The notes beneath the pieces are model-generated. The model was not told the origin of the DNA. It made no database searches and saw nothing but the letters and a program-made list of their open reading frames with translations. Below are positions 28,745 to 38,316 of a stretch of 64,000 bases of DNA, in pieces. Numbering within the stretch: position 1 is the stretch's first letter; each line of letters starts with the position of its first letter. The position numbers and the translations under genes were made by a program. This DNA comes from an uncultured Winogradskyella sp. (GTDB taxonomy: Bacteria > Bacteroidota > Bacteroidia > Flavobacteriales > Flavobacteriaceae): positions 186,001 to 250,000 of the forward strand of contig NZ_CANMCZ010000004.1 in NCBI RefSeq assembly GCF_947496485.1, given 5' to 3'.

Positions 28745-31700
28745 TTAATTATCAGACTTATAACCAGCTGGTCGTTTCCAACGTACTGGCGCTGCTGGTT
28801 CAGGTTTCATTTTAAATTCATTGGCTTTCAATAATTTCAGAGCTTCTTGTACACCACGCTCTAACTGAGGATCGTTTCCTTTTGATGTTAATTTTGGATC
28901 TTGTATCACTTCAATATCTGGCGCAACTCCTTCGCCTTCAACAGCCCATTCGCCATCAACATCATAAAAACCGCCACGTGGTGCGACCATACGTCCACCA
29001 TCAATAAAACGCGGAGTATCCCAAGTGCCTACTAAACCTCCCCAAGTTCTGGTGCCTATTAATGGTCCAATGTTTTTCATCTTAAACATATATGGTAGTA
29101 AATCACCACCAGAACCTGCACGCTCGTTAATGAGCATTACTTTTGGTCCCCAAATTCCTGCAATCGGAGTGGTCCAAGGGCGTTTGTCACCAGCTTTACT
29201 ATTAAAATATCCGAATAACTCTCGCGACATAATATCAATCATATAATCTGCAGCTGAGCCACCACCATTATTACGCTCATCAATCACAACTCCTTTTTTG
29301 TCTTGTTGCGAAAAATAGTAACGGTTAAAGGATGTAAATCCACCACCACCAGTGTTTGGTACATAGACATAGGCGAGTTTTCCATTGGACAATTCATCAA
29401 CCTTTCTACGATTGCCTTCAACCCAATCAATGGTTCTTAAACCACGTTCGCTACTGACCGGTTTTACCAAAATGGTTCTGGCATCAGTCATGTTTGGTTT
29501 AGAGTTTACCGTAATATTTATTTCGCGTCCAGCAGTTTGTTCTAATACACTATAAGGATTTACACCAGAGGACAGCTTCTTGCCATTAATAGCCAAAAGA
29601 TAATCACCTTCATTAACATTAATTCCTGGCTGCGCTAATGGAGCTTTTAGATTCGGATTCCAACGTTCTCCATTATATATTTTAGTAATCTTATAGTTAC
29701 CTTTTTCTAACACAATATCGCAACCTAATAAGCCAACTGGTACACCATCTACATCAGGAAAATCTCCGCCAGACACATATGAATGCCCTACAGCAACTTC
29801 ACCACTCATAATATCCACCACATAGTTTAAGTCGGTTCTATGACGCACATGGTCTATCCAAGGTGAATACCACTCGTAAACATCGTCCCAAGGAGCTCCA
29901 TGCACATTGTCTACATATAAGAAGTCTCTCATATATCTCCAACCTTCTTTAAAGATTTGATGTGCTTCTGCTTTTGGGTCGAGCTTAATTTTAAGATTCG
30001 TTTTTAAATTGTCTTTACCTGGTTTTGGTGGTGCAGCAGCACTGGTTAAAACCCAACTTCTATTCTGAAAGAGTAAGACTGAATTCCGATCTTCTGATGC
30101 TACCATTTGATTAACACCATCAGCAAAATCTTCTGCCTTATCTTTTTCAATATCAAAAGCATGCACTTTTAATCCCCTTTCATTAGGAATAGCTTCTGCA
30201 ACAAATACCTTATTCTTAGGGCCTTTGAGTAGTGCTACATAATTTCGAGCAGGAAGATTTAAAGCTACAGCACGATCGAAAATACCATTTTCGTCTATAG
30301 TAACTGTAATAGCTTTGTCACCGTTTGATCCATTTTTTTTGTCGTCTTTCTTATCGTTGTTTTTCTTTTTGTCATCGGCATCGTCCTCTTTTTTCTTGAT
30401 TTCTTCCATATCATTCTTTGGAAGATTAGGTGCTTCATCTTTGGCACTTAATACCACAGCATACAAGCTCCGTGTTAAATTAGCGGCAGGATCGTAATTA
30501 CTCATATCTAACCAACCTGTTTGTAATCCATAATTAGTACTTGCTAAGGTGTAAAGATATTTTCCTGAGGCATCCCAAACCGGAGTAATAGCATCGGCTA
30601 TTGGATCCGTAATTTGAATCGTTTTTTTAGAATCTACATTGTAAGCAAAGATGGCTTTAAAATGACTTTCTTGTTGCTTCGCAAAGGCTATCCATTTGCT
30701 GTCTGGTGACCACACCGGATTCATAGAACGGTTAGGATGTGCATAGCGATCGGTAGCCACTTTAATGGTTTTTTTAGTATCTAGATTAAGAATCCAAATA
30801 TTATAATGTGTATCTGTGTAAGCAATATGCTTTCCATCTGGTGACCAATCAGGTTGAAAGTAAAACGTAGGATTGGGTAATGAAATAGCTTCTGCATTCT
30901 GTCCGTCTTGATCAGCAAGCATTAATTGATATTCTCCGCCTTTATCAGAAAACCAAGCAATTTTATCTCCTTTTGGTGACCAAATAGGACTGCGATCTGC
31001 CACTCCAGGTGAGTTGGTGATATTGGTCCAAGTTCCATTTTCTTTAGGTACAGTGAAGATATCTCCTCTATGTTCAAAAATGGCACGTTTACCTTTTGGT
31101 GAGACATTAGGATTGGTTAAATTATTTGCTGAAACATCATCCCATTTTGTGCGATAAAAATTTAAGTCGGCTTTAACGTCTATATTTAATTGGTTACTAC
31201 TTCCTGAATTTGGATCATACACATGAAGATAACCTCCTTGTTCGTAAACAATTTTATCTTTACTGGCATCTAAACTTTTTACATCGAATTTCTTATGAAG
31301 GGTAATTTGTTTTTCTTCCTTAGTTGACGGATTGAAGGACCAGATATTCATGGTATAATCGCGCTCAGACATAAAATAAACAAGACCATCTAACCACACA
31401 GGATCTAAATGACGCTCTTTAGTGGGTTGCGAGGTTCTGGTTAGTGCTTTAGTTTTCATATTCACTACCCAAATTGGCATGGCTTGTCCACCTCTGTAGT
31501 TTCTCCATTCGGCATCCCAACCTGTAATTGGTGTATAAGCGATATGTTTGCCGTCGGTAGACATTTCGCCATAGGCAGCTCTCGGAATATCTAAAGCTTC
31601 TGGTAAACCTCCTGTTGTAGCTACTGTAAAAAATTTATTAGTCATGGTTGGTTGACTTTCCCTGCCGGAGCGGAACAATACTTTTCCATCTGGTGTCCAA

Positions 31701-32029
31701 CCTTGTACAAAATCTCCTGAAGGATGATATGTCAATCGCTTTGGTTCTCCTCCTTCAGCTGGCATTACATAGACATCTACATTACCATCGTATTGTGCCG
31801 TAAAAGCAATCTGTTTTCCGTCGTTAGAAAAATGAGGACTAGATTCGTAACCTTCGTCACTGGTAAGTCTAATGGCTGTGCCTCCGTTTATAGAAGCTTT
31901 CCATAGATCGTTAGCATACACGAATGCTACATCGTCTCCGTGTAATGTTGGTTGTCTTAATAGTTGTGTGCCTTGGGAAAACGTGAATAGTGAATAGCAT
32001 AAGGCTAAAGTGAAAAAGATTTTTTTCAT
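28745..32029 (-). CDS. Tricorn-like S41 family protease
   Basis: 1094 residues with a signal peptide (LFTFSQG). Order of domains: an N-terminal beta-propeller built of WD40/TolB-like repeats (SPHFSNDGKQIAFTAQYDG, PIWSPKGDKIAWFSD, PDWSPDGKHIAYTD, PVWSPDSKWIAFAK), a lysine/aspartate-rich linker near 550-575, a second propeller-like part, a PDZ domain (about 765-850), then the S41 tail-protease domain with the nucleophile in RAGSGGDLLPY. This matches tricorn protease homologues that degrade peptides, here exported to the periplasm. It is flanked by dispersed-repeat copies on both sides. Confidence 0.93.
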   Translation of the reverse strand: MKKIFFTLALCYSLFTFSQGTQLLRQPTLHGDDVAFVYANDLWKASINGGTAIRLTSDEGYESSPHFSNDGKQIAFTAQYDGNVDVYVMPAEGGEPKRLTYHPSGDFVQGWTPDGKVLFRSGRESQPTMTNKFFTVATTGGLPEALDIPRAAYGEMSTDGKHIAYTPITGWDAEWRNYRGGQAMPIWVVNMKTKALTRTSQPTKERHLDPVWLDGLVYFMSERDYTMNIWSFNPSTKEEKQITLHKKFDVKSLDASKDKIVYEQGGYLHVYDPNSGSSNQLNIDVKADLNFYRTKWDDVSANNLTNPNVSPKGKRAIFEHRGDIFTVPKENGTWTNITNSPGVADRSPIWSPKGDKIAWFSDKGGEYQLMLADQDGQNAEAISLPNPTFYFQPDWSPDGKHIAYTDTHYNIWILNLDTKKTIKVATDRYAHPNRSMNPVWSPDSKWIAFAKQQESHFKAIFAYNVDSKKTIQITDPIADAITPVWDASGKYLYTLASTNYGLQTGWLDMSNYDPAANLTRSLYAVVLSAKDEAPNLPKNDMEEIKKKEDDADDKKKNNDKKDDKKNGSNGDKAITVTIDENGIFDRAVALNLPARNYVALLKGPKNKVFVAEAIPNERGLKVHAFDIEKDKAEDFADGVNQMVASEDRNSVLLFQNRSWVLTSAAAPPKPGKDNLKTNLKIKLDPKAEAHQIFKEGWRYMRDFLYVDNVHGAPWDDVYEWYSPWIDHVRHRTDLNYVVDIMSGEVAVGHSYVSGGDFPDVDGVPVGLLGCDIVLEKGNYKITKIYNGERWNPNLKAPLAQPGINVNEGDYLLAINGKKLSSGVNPYSVLEQTAGREINITVNSKPNMTDARTILVKPVSSERGLRTIDWVEGNRRKVDELSNGKLAYVYVPNTGGGGFTSFNRYYFSQQDKKGVVIDERNNGGGSAADYMIDIMSRELFGYFNSKAGDKRPWTTPIAGIWGPKVMLINERAGSGGDLLPYMFKMKNIGPLIGTRTWGGLVGTWDTPRFIDGGRMVAPRGGFYDVDGEWAVEGEGVAPDIEVIQDPKLTSKGNDPQLERGVQEALKLLKANEFKMKPEPAAPVRWKRPAGYKSDN

Positions 32030-32127
32030 TTTTTGATTGGTTTTAGAAAGTTGATTTGTTGTAAGATTTGGTGATTATAAATATACAATTTACAAGATGA
32101 GAATTTTAGAAAACAATGTTAAAAACT

Positions 32128-32420
32128 TTTATACGTTCATTTTGCCTTGATGCAAAACGAACCAAAAGATCAAAACGATTTGTTAGGAAATTACTGCGTA
32201 TCGCTCGCTAAGGCATTCATGTATTAGTGAATAGTTTTAGTACTTATTTCAATCCTTGATTGATTTTCAGAATAATTTATGTTGCTCGCTATTTCTGAAA
32301 ATCGTTGCTTCCGACTTTGTCGGAATTTCAAGTGCATGTTTGGCTTACAGGTTTTGTCATGCTAAACTCGTTTCAGCATCTTACTATTGATTTAGATCCT
32401 GAAACTAGTTCAGGATGACA
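32128..32420. repeat. Dispersed intergenic repeat, copy 3
   Basis: It starts CGTTCATTTTGCCTTGATGC near 32129, includes ACGAACCAAAA, shares TTTCTGAAAATCGTTGCTTC near 32292 and CCGACTTTGTCGG near 32311, and ends with inverted arms at about 32355-32381 and 32394-32420. It occupies the gap between the gamma-glutamyltransferase and tricorn-like genes. Confidence 0.85.
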
Positions 32421-32438
32421 AAGTATAGCGGTTTTTTA

Positions 32439-34178
32439 TTAAAACCCAACTGCAGTATCATCACCGCGATAATCTGCTCCTCCTTCTAAAGACCCATCGT
32501 CTAAAACAAGAATGGCTTCGACCCTTGCTGTAATTGGTGCTGCTTCTTCATTAATAAAATAGCCTTTTTCTGTGAGTTTTTGTTTTAAGTCTTCAGAAAA
32601 TAAATCGACTTCCATACGTATTTGGTCTGGTAACCACTGATGGTGTAGGCGAGGTGCATCTACGGCGTCTTGCATTGTCATTTCAAATTCGTGGACATTC
32701 AAAATGGTTTGCAAAACAGAAGTAATAATTGTTGAACCTCCTGGAGTTCCTAAGACCATAAATAGCTTTCCTTCTTTTTCTATAATTGTAGGCGTCATAG
32801 CACTTAACATTCGCTTTTCTGGTGCAATGCTATTAGCTTTACCACCAATGAGACCATACACATTCGGAACACCTGGTTTACTGCTAAAGTCGTCCATCTC
32901 ATTATTTAAGAAGAATCCAAGATCCTCAACAAATAGTTTTGATCCATAACCGCTATTTAGGGTTACTGTGACTGCAACTGCATTCCCAAATTGATCAACG
33001 ATAGAGTAGTGCGTGGTTTCTTCGGGCTCTTGGTAATTAGCAAATTCGGAAACTTCCATAGTGTAATTCGGAATTATGCCATAAGAAATAGAATCTGAAG
33101 GTGTTATATTTTCAAATGAAAAACTTTCCATTCGCTCGTTTAAGTATTGAGTATCTAATAACTCTTTCATAGGAATATTTACAAAATCTGAATCTCCTAA
33201 ATAGTAGCTACGATCGGCATAAGCTCTTTTTTCGGCTTCTACCATAACTTGAATAGCTTCAGGCGAATTATGCTCATATTGTCCTATATCATAAGGTTCC
33301 ATCATTTTCATTATTTGTGCCAAACACAATCCACCACTAGATGGAGGAGCCATGGAAATAATATTGAGATTATCGTAATTAAATTGAATAGGTGTTCTCC
33401 ATTTGGCTTCATATTTTTCTAAATCTTCAAGTGTAATGATACTCCCTTTAGATTGTAGATAATTGATCAGTTTTTTTGCGGTTTCACCTTTGTAGAATTC
33501 GTCGCGTCCATTTTTAGAGATACGCTTTAAAGTTTCTGCTAAAGCTTTATTTTTCAATAATGATTCTGCTGCAACCGACTTATTAAACATAGTTTGTTTT
33601 CCATTTACAGCCGTAATAATACTGTCATACAATATAAACTTATCGTGTTGTTTTTGAGTCACAATAAATCCTTCTTGAGCTAATTCTATAACAGGCTTCA
33701 ACAAAACATCTATTGGTAAGCTGCCGAATTTTTTGTGTGCTGCAAAAATACCAGCTATAGTTCCAGGTATTCCAACAGCATGCACTCCTACAGTACTTTT
33801 ATCTTTTACGACATTACCAGCTTCATCGAGATACATGTCTTTGTGAGCCGCAATAGGAGCTTTTTCGCGATAGTCAAGAGATCCGACCTCACCTGTATTT
33901 AGACGATATACCATAAATCCACCACCACCAAGATTGCCAGCGTAAGGATAGACTACTGCGAGTGCCATTTCTGTAGCGAACATAGCATCAAAAGCATTGC
34001 CACCTTGTTTTAAAATATCAACACCAATTTTTGAAGCTTCAGCACGAGCACTTACAACCATTGCTTTTTGGGCCATAAGCCCTCTGTTATTTGTTTTAGA
34101 ATTAGATTGTGATTTATCAGTTTTGCAACTTGTTATACAAAGGAGTAATGCAATTAGTAAGACAAGGACACGGTTCAT
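32439..34178 (-). CDS. ggt: Gamma-glutamyltransferase, lipoprotein form
   Basis: 579 residues. It hydrolyses or transfers the gamma-glutamyl group of glutathione and related peptides in the periplasm or at the envelope. The N-terminus is a lipoprotein signal with a lipobox (LCITSC). The proenzyme self-cleaves before the catalytic threonine, visible as T388 in ETTHYSIVD; other signatures are GGGGFMVYR, PSSGGLCLAQ, FFLNNEMDDF, and LGTPGGSTIITSVLQTILN. The length is normal for the family. Its start overlaps the end of the AcpH-like gene by 4 bases, suggesting co-transcription. Confidence 0.95.
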   Translation of the reverse strand: MNRVLVLLIALLLCITSCKTDKSQSNSKTNNRGLMAQKAMVVSARAEASKIGVDILKQGGNAFDAMFATEMALAVVYPYAGNLGGGGFMVYRLNTGEVGSLDYREKAPIAAHKDMYLDEAGNVVKDKSTVGVHAVGIPGTIAGIFAAHKKFGSLPIDVLLKPVIELAQEGFIVTQKQHDKFILYDSIITAVNGKQTMFNKSVAAESLLKNKALAETLKRISKNGRDEFYKGETAKKLINYLQSKGSIITLEDLEKYEAKWRTPIQFNYDNLNIISMAPPSSGGLCLAQIMKMMEPYDIGQYEHNSPEAIQVMVEAEKRAYADRSYYLGDSDFVNIPMKELLDTQYLNERMESFSFENITPSDSISYGIIPNYTMEVSEFANYQEPEETTHYSIVDQFGNAVAVTVTLNSGYGSKLFVEDLGFFLNNEMDDFSSKPGVPNVYGLIGGKANSIAPEKRMLSAMTPTIIEKEGKLFMVLGTPGGSTIITSVLQTILNVHEFEMTMQDAVDAPRLHHQWLPDQIRMEVDLFSEDLKQKLTEKGYFINEEAAPITARVEAILVLDDGSLEGGADYRGDDTAVGF

Positions 34179-34777
34179 ATATTAAATTGTTTTTCTATTT
34201 CTAAACGTTTATCGGTGCTGAATTCAATAAGGTCTTTAAAGAAAACTATAAAATCTTGTTCAAAAGCTTTGTAGTTTTCTTGCAGTTCTTTCGTGGCCTC
34301 ATTCATTTTTGAGCGTCCTTTAGTTCTTCTGTTCATTCCATTTAAAACTAGTTGAATACCATCAATAGTAGCATAGCTTAATAACCAATTACCTTCTACC
34401 ATTATTGGAGTCATTCTTTTAAAACGCTCTGGTAACATGTCTATATGATGAGTTAAACTTTTGTAGAAATCATCAACATATTTTTCTAGAGGAATATGGG
34501 AATAGGTTGTCCAGTTTTTTGCTAAAAAATGATCAAAAAAGATATCTATAATGACACCACTGTAATGCCCATAATTTTTGTGTAATCTTTTAGTGCATTG
34601 TCTAAAGACAGGATGCGCATCTGTATAGGAGTCAATTCTCCGATGCAACTGAATACCAACTTGTATTTCTGTAGGATACAACTTGTATTTATTGCCTCTA
34701 ACACCATCTCCAACAAAGTTTCCGATGGTGATTAATTCGTTATTTCCCGAGAGGTAAATGTGCGCTAAGAAATTCAT
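34175..34777 (-). CDS. Acyl carrier protein phosphodiesterase-like (AcpH/DUF479)
   Basis: 200 residues. The AcpH family signature is clear from the start: MNFLAHIYLSGNNELITIGN, FVGDGVRG, then QLHRRIDSYTDAHPVF and GVIIDIFFDHFLAKNW. AcpH removes 4'-phosphopantetheine from holo-ACP and belongs to the HD-like metal-dependent phosphodiesterases; the histidines and aspartates of those motifs are present. It is cytosolic. It lies upstream of ggt with a 4-base overlap, though no metabolic link is apparent. Confidence 0.88.
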   Translation of the reverse strand: MNFLAHIYLSGNNELITIGNFVGDGVRGNKYKLYPTEIQVGIQLHRRIDSYTDAHPVFRQCTKRLHKNYGHYSGVIIDIFFDHFLAKNWTTYSHIPLEKYVDDFYKSLTHHIDMLPERFKRMTPIMVEGNWLLSYATIDGIQLVLNGMNRRTKGRSKMNEATKELQENYKAFEQDFIVFFKDLIEFSTDKRLEIEKQFNI

Positions 34778-34987
34778 TTGTCGAATTTACAAATTCGTAA
34801 TCACATTTTTGGATGAAGAGAGGGTTTAAAAACAATACTTCGATTTTGTTATGCGTCTTTTTAAGCCATTTTTCGTTCCTTTAATTCTCATTTAGCTATG
34901 GCTAAACTGCGATTTTGGTGCCTTAACTGACTCAAAAATTCACTATAACAAATGTCAAAAATCATTTTCAAACCGTCTCTAAGATAT

Positions 34988-34995
34988 TATATTTG
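34988..34995 (+). promoter_or_regulatory. Candidate -7 box of glmM
   Basis: TATATTTG (TAnnTTTG pattern) 17 bases before the glmM ATG. A small palindrome TTTAGC-tatg-GCTAAA lies upstream at 34891-34906; its significance is unknown. Confidence 0.45.
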
Positions 34996-35012
34996 CTGAA
35001 AATTAAAACTAT

Positions 35013-36401
35013 ATGACTTTAATAAAATCTATTTCAGGAATTCGTGGCACTATTGGTGGAACCGTTGATGACAATTTAACTCCGATTGACGCAGTTAAAT
35101 TTGCAGCAGCATATGGCACATGGTTAAAACAACAACGCAATAAAGATAACTATCGCGTAGTCGTTGGAAGAGACGCTAGGATTTCTGGTGAAATGATTCA
35201 GAATTTAGTAATGAACACTTTGGTGGGTTTAGGAATTCATGTTATTGATTTAGGTTTGTCCACAACTCCAACAGTTGAAATTGCTGTACCTATGGAGCAT
35301 GCTGATGGAGGAATTATTCTTACTGCAAGTCATAATCCTAAGCAATGGAACGCGTTAAAACTTTTGAATGCTAAAGGTGAATTTTTAAATGGTGAAGAAG
35401 GTCAGAAGATTTTAGAGATTGCTGAATCTAATACTATGAACTTTGCTGAAGTAGACGATTTAGGAAAAATCACCAAAAACGAAGCTTATATAGATTTACA
35501 TATTGATGAAGTTTTAGAATTACTACTAGTTAATAAGAAAGCCATTGAAGCAGCTAACTTTAAAGTGGTTGTTGATGGAGTGAATTCTACAGGTGGTATT
35601 GCTATTCCTTTATTGCTAGAGCGTTTAGGAGTACATCCTGTAAAATTATATTGTGACCCAACTGGTCATTTTCCACATAATCCAGAACCACTTAAAGAGC
35701 ATTTAGGAGATTTGGCTGAAGCTGTAGTTAAGGAACGCGCTGACTTTGGTATTGTAGTAGATCCGGATGTAGATCGTTTGGCATTTATGGATGAGACTGG
35801 TGAAATGTTTGGTGAAGAATATACTTTGGTGGCTTGTGCAGATTATGTATTGAGTAAGACACCTGGAAACACTGTAAGTAATATGAGTTCTACTAGAGCT
35901 TTACGAGATGTTACTGAAAAGCATGGTGGCACTTATGAAGCGAGTGCTGTTGGCGAAGTGAATGTTGTTAATTTGATGAAGAAAAACAATGTGGTTATTG
36001 GAGGCGAAGGTAATGGAGGTATTATTTATCCTGAATCACATTATGGACGTGATGCTTTAGTTGGTGTAGCATTGTTCTTGAGTTTATTGGCTGAAAAGAA
36101 AATGAAAGTCAGCGAATTAAGAGCGACGTATCCTAATTATTATATGAGTAAAAAGAAAATACAATTAACTCCAGGATTAGATGTCGATGGTATTTTAAGC
36201 ACAATGGAATCTAATTATAGTCACGAAAAATTAACGACTATTGATGGTGTTAAAATTGACTTTGCTGATAGTTGGGTACATTTACGCAAGAGTAATACGG
36301 AGCCAATAATTAGAATTTATACGGAGGCTCCATCTCAAGATGCGGCTGATACCTTAGCAGATCTTTTCATTGCTGAAATTAAGGCTGTTGCTAATATTTA
36401 G
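35013..36401 (+). CDS. glmM: Phosphoglucosamine mutase
   Basis: 462 residues. It converts glucosamine-6-phosphate to glucosamine-1-phosphate on the path to UDP-GlcNAc for peptidoglycan and lipopolysaccharide. It has the alpha-D-phosphohexomutase fold: the catalytic serine S106 in TASHNPKQWNALKL, the metal loop DPDVDRLAFMDE, the sugar-binding loop GEGNGGIIYPESHYGRD and the C-terminal phosphate loop LRKSNTEPIIRIY. A broader phosphomannomutase/phosphoglucomutase specificity cannot be excluded by eye. It is followed after 36 bases by the aminotransferase gene and is probably co-transcribed with it. Confidence 0.9.
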   Translation: MTLIKSISGIRGTIGGTVDDNLTPIDAVKFAAAYGTWLKQQRNKDNYRVVVGRDARISGEMIQNLVMNTLVGLGIHVIDLGLSTTPTVEIAVPMEHADGGIILTASHNPKQWNALKLLNAKGEFLNGEEGQKILEIAESNTMNFAEVDDLGKITKNEAYIDLHIDEVLELLLVNKKAIEAANFKVVVDGVNSTGGIAIPLLLERLGVHPVKLYCDPTGHFPHNPEPLKEHLGDLAEAVVKERADFGIVVDPDVDRLAFMDETGEMFGEEYTLVACADYVLSKTPGNTVSNMSSTRALRDVTEKHGGTYEASAVGEVNVVNLMKKNNVVIGGEGNGGIIYPESHYGRDALVGVALFLSLLAEKKMKVSELRATYPNYYMSKKKIQLTPGLDVDGILSTMESNYSHEKLTTIDGVKIDFADSWVHLRKSNTEPIIRIYTEAPSQDAADTLADLFIAEIKAVANI

Positions 36402-36437
36402 TATCTTTGAACTACTAATTAAACCCATAAAAGGTCT

Positions 36438-37940
36438 ATGATTTCTGAAACTAATACTATCGAAGCTATTGATTTAGAAGCTTATTTTGGTAAGTTCAGA
36501 AAACATATTATTGGTCAGAATCAAACTTTTATCTCACCTTACGGTGAGCAAAAAATCATCTACACGGATTGGACAGCTTCAGGTCGTTTATATAGACCGA
36601 TAGAAGAGAAGCTTTGTAATGAATTCGGACCTTTTGTGGCTAATACGCATACCGAGACAACGGTTTCTGGTACAGCAATGACCAAAGCTTACCATAAAGC
36701 CAAACAGATTATAAAAGATCATGTAAATTGCAATGATGATGATGTCTTAATTGTATCTGGTAATGGTATGACTGGTGTAGTGAACAAGTTTCAACGTATA
36801 CTAGGTTTAAAAGTTCCTGAAAATTTAAAGGATTATACGAATATACCTGATGAGATGCGACCTGTAGTTTTTGTAACACATATGGAGCATCATTCTAATC
36901 AGACGTCGTGGCTAGAAACTATGGCTAAGGTTGAGGTTATCCCACCAGATGAAAATGGTCTGTTTAGTCTTAAAAACCTAGAAAAGTTATTAATTCAATA
37001 CAAAGATTGTACTATTAAAATTGCCTCCATTATTGGTGGCTCTAATGTTACAGGCATTCAGAATCCACATCATAAAATTGCTAAATTAATGCACCAACAT
37101 GGTGGAGTTTGTTTTGTAGATTTCGCGTGTTCTGCGCCTTATGTTACTATTGATATGCATCCTGAAGATGAAGACGAACAATTAGATGCGATTTTCTTTT
37201 CTCCTCATAAGTTCCTTGGTGGTCCAGGTACTTCGGGTGTTTTGGTTTTCAATAAAAAGCTATATAAAAATATGGTGCCAGATTGTCCAGGTGGAGGTAC
37301 TGTAAGCTGGACTAATCCTTGGGGCGAACATAAATACATAGATAATATTGAAGATAGAGAAGATGGTGGTACACCAGGTTTTCTTCAAACTATAAAAACA
37401 GCCCTTTCTATTCGGTTAAAAGAACAAATGGGAGTTGCCAATATGCTAAAGCGCGAGCACCAATTGGTCACTACAGTATTTGAGACGTTAAATGACGTAG
37501 ATAATATTAATATTCTTGCTAGTCAACATAAAGAACGTTTGGGTGTCATTTCATTTTATATTGACGATTTACATTATAATCTAGGAGTAAAGTTATTGAA
37601 TGATAAATTTGGAATTCAGACGCGTGGTGGGTGCAGTTGTGCTGGTACTTATGGACATTTTTTATTACATGTAGATCAGAAAATGTCTCACGAGCTGACC
37701 AATGAAATTTCAATAGGAGACTTAGTGCGCAAACCAGGTTGGATACGAATGTCTATTCATCCAACAACAACAAACGCAGAAATTGAGTTTGTTTGTGATA
37801 GTATTAAAGATTTAGCAAAAAATCATAAAACTTGGGCTCAGGACTATGAATACTCAAGATCTAATAATGAGTTTGTTCATAAATCACTTTTAGACAAACC
37901 TTGCACGGCTACTAATGTCGATAATTGGTTTGATTTATAA
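36438..37940 (+). CDS. Class-V aminotransferase / cysteine desulfurase-like PLP enzyme
   Basis: 500 residues. Fold type I PLP enzyme with YTDWTASGRLYRPIEE at the N-terminus, THTETTVSGTAMTKAYHKAK, the THMEHHSNQTSWLE histidine region, VDFACSAPYVTIDMHP (PLP-binding aspartate) and the Schiff-base lysine in FFSPHKFLGGPGTSG. A C-terminal cysteine-rich patch, TRGGCSCAGTYGH, resembles the mobile cysteine loop of desulfurases. It may release sulfur from cysteine or act on a related amino acid; the exact substrate cannot be read from sequence. Confidence 0.88.
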   Translation: MISETNTIEAIDLEAYFGKFRKHIIGQNQTFISPYGEQKIIYTDWTASGRLYRPIEEKLCNEFGPFVANTHTETTVSGTAMTKAYHKAKQIIKDHVNCNDDDVLIVSGNGMTGVVNKFQRILGLKVPENLKDYTNIPDEMRPVVFVTHMEHHSNQTSWLETMAKVEVIPPDENGLFSLKNLEKLLIQYKDCTIKIASIIGGSNVTGIQNPHHKIAKLMHQHGGVCFVDFACSAPYVTIDMHPEDEDEQLDAIFFSPHKFLGGPGTSGVLVFNKKLYKNMVPDCPGGGTVSWTNPWGEHKYIDNIEDREDGGTPGFLQTIKTALSIRLKEQMGVANMLKREHQLVTTVFETLNDVDNINILASQHKERLGVISFYIDDLHYNLGVKLLNDKFGIQTRGGCSCAGTYGHFLLHVDQKMSHELTNEISIGDLVRKPGWIRMSIHPTTTNAEIEFVCDSIKDLAKNHKTWAQDYEYSRSNNEFVHKSLLDKPCTATNVDNWFDL

Positions 37941-37951
37941 TAAAGTCAGTT

Positions 37952-38314
37952 GTGGATTCAAAGCCATCACATCATTCAGATGAAATCTTAAAAAGACGAT
38001 ATATTGATGGTAAAAGCTATAAATATCTTAAAAAGCATTTAATGCTTCAAGGGTTTAGCAATAATGCGTCTGTAATAAAATTAAAGTCAGTTGATAATCA
38101 ATTTAAAACTCTAAGATTAAAAAGGGCTAAAAAGGATTTACTGATAGCTATTATTTTGATTTCAGTTCCACTGATGAACTTTATAATTTTCTATTTTGAT
38201 TTAGTAAGCGATTTTCGGTACAAAATAGGTCTTATACAAATATGCTGTATCCTAGCTTCTAGAGTCTTTTTTCTATCTTACTATAGCGTTGTGCGAGATA
38301 AGGATAAATTTTAA
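37952..38314 (+). CDS. Small membrane protein of unknown function
   Basis: 120 residues, starting at GTG 37952, 11 bases after the aminotransferase stop. The N-terminal 60 residues are polar and basic (KSYKYLKKHLMLQGFSNNAS). They are followed by two hydrophobic helices (about 65-84 and 92-112: LLIAIILISVPLMNFIIFYF; IGLIQICCILASRVFFLSYY). The N-terminal part has a helix-turn-helix-like look seen in small recombination-regulator-type proteins, but I make no assignment. It is probably the last gene of the glmM operon. Confidence 0.55.
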   Translation: MDSKPSHHSDEILKRRYIDGKSYKYLKKHLMLQGFSNNASVIKLKSVDNQFKTLRLKRAKKDLLIAIILISVPLMNFIIFYFDLVSDFRYKIGLIQICCILASRVFFLSYYSVVRDKDKF

Positions 38315-38316
38315 TC

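Noticed and set aside
34891..34906. TTTAGC-tatg-GCTAAA palindrome upstream of glmM
   Set aside because: Short, AT-rich and too far from the promoter box to support a specific operator call.
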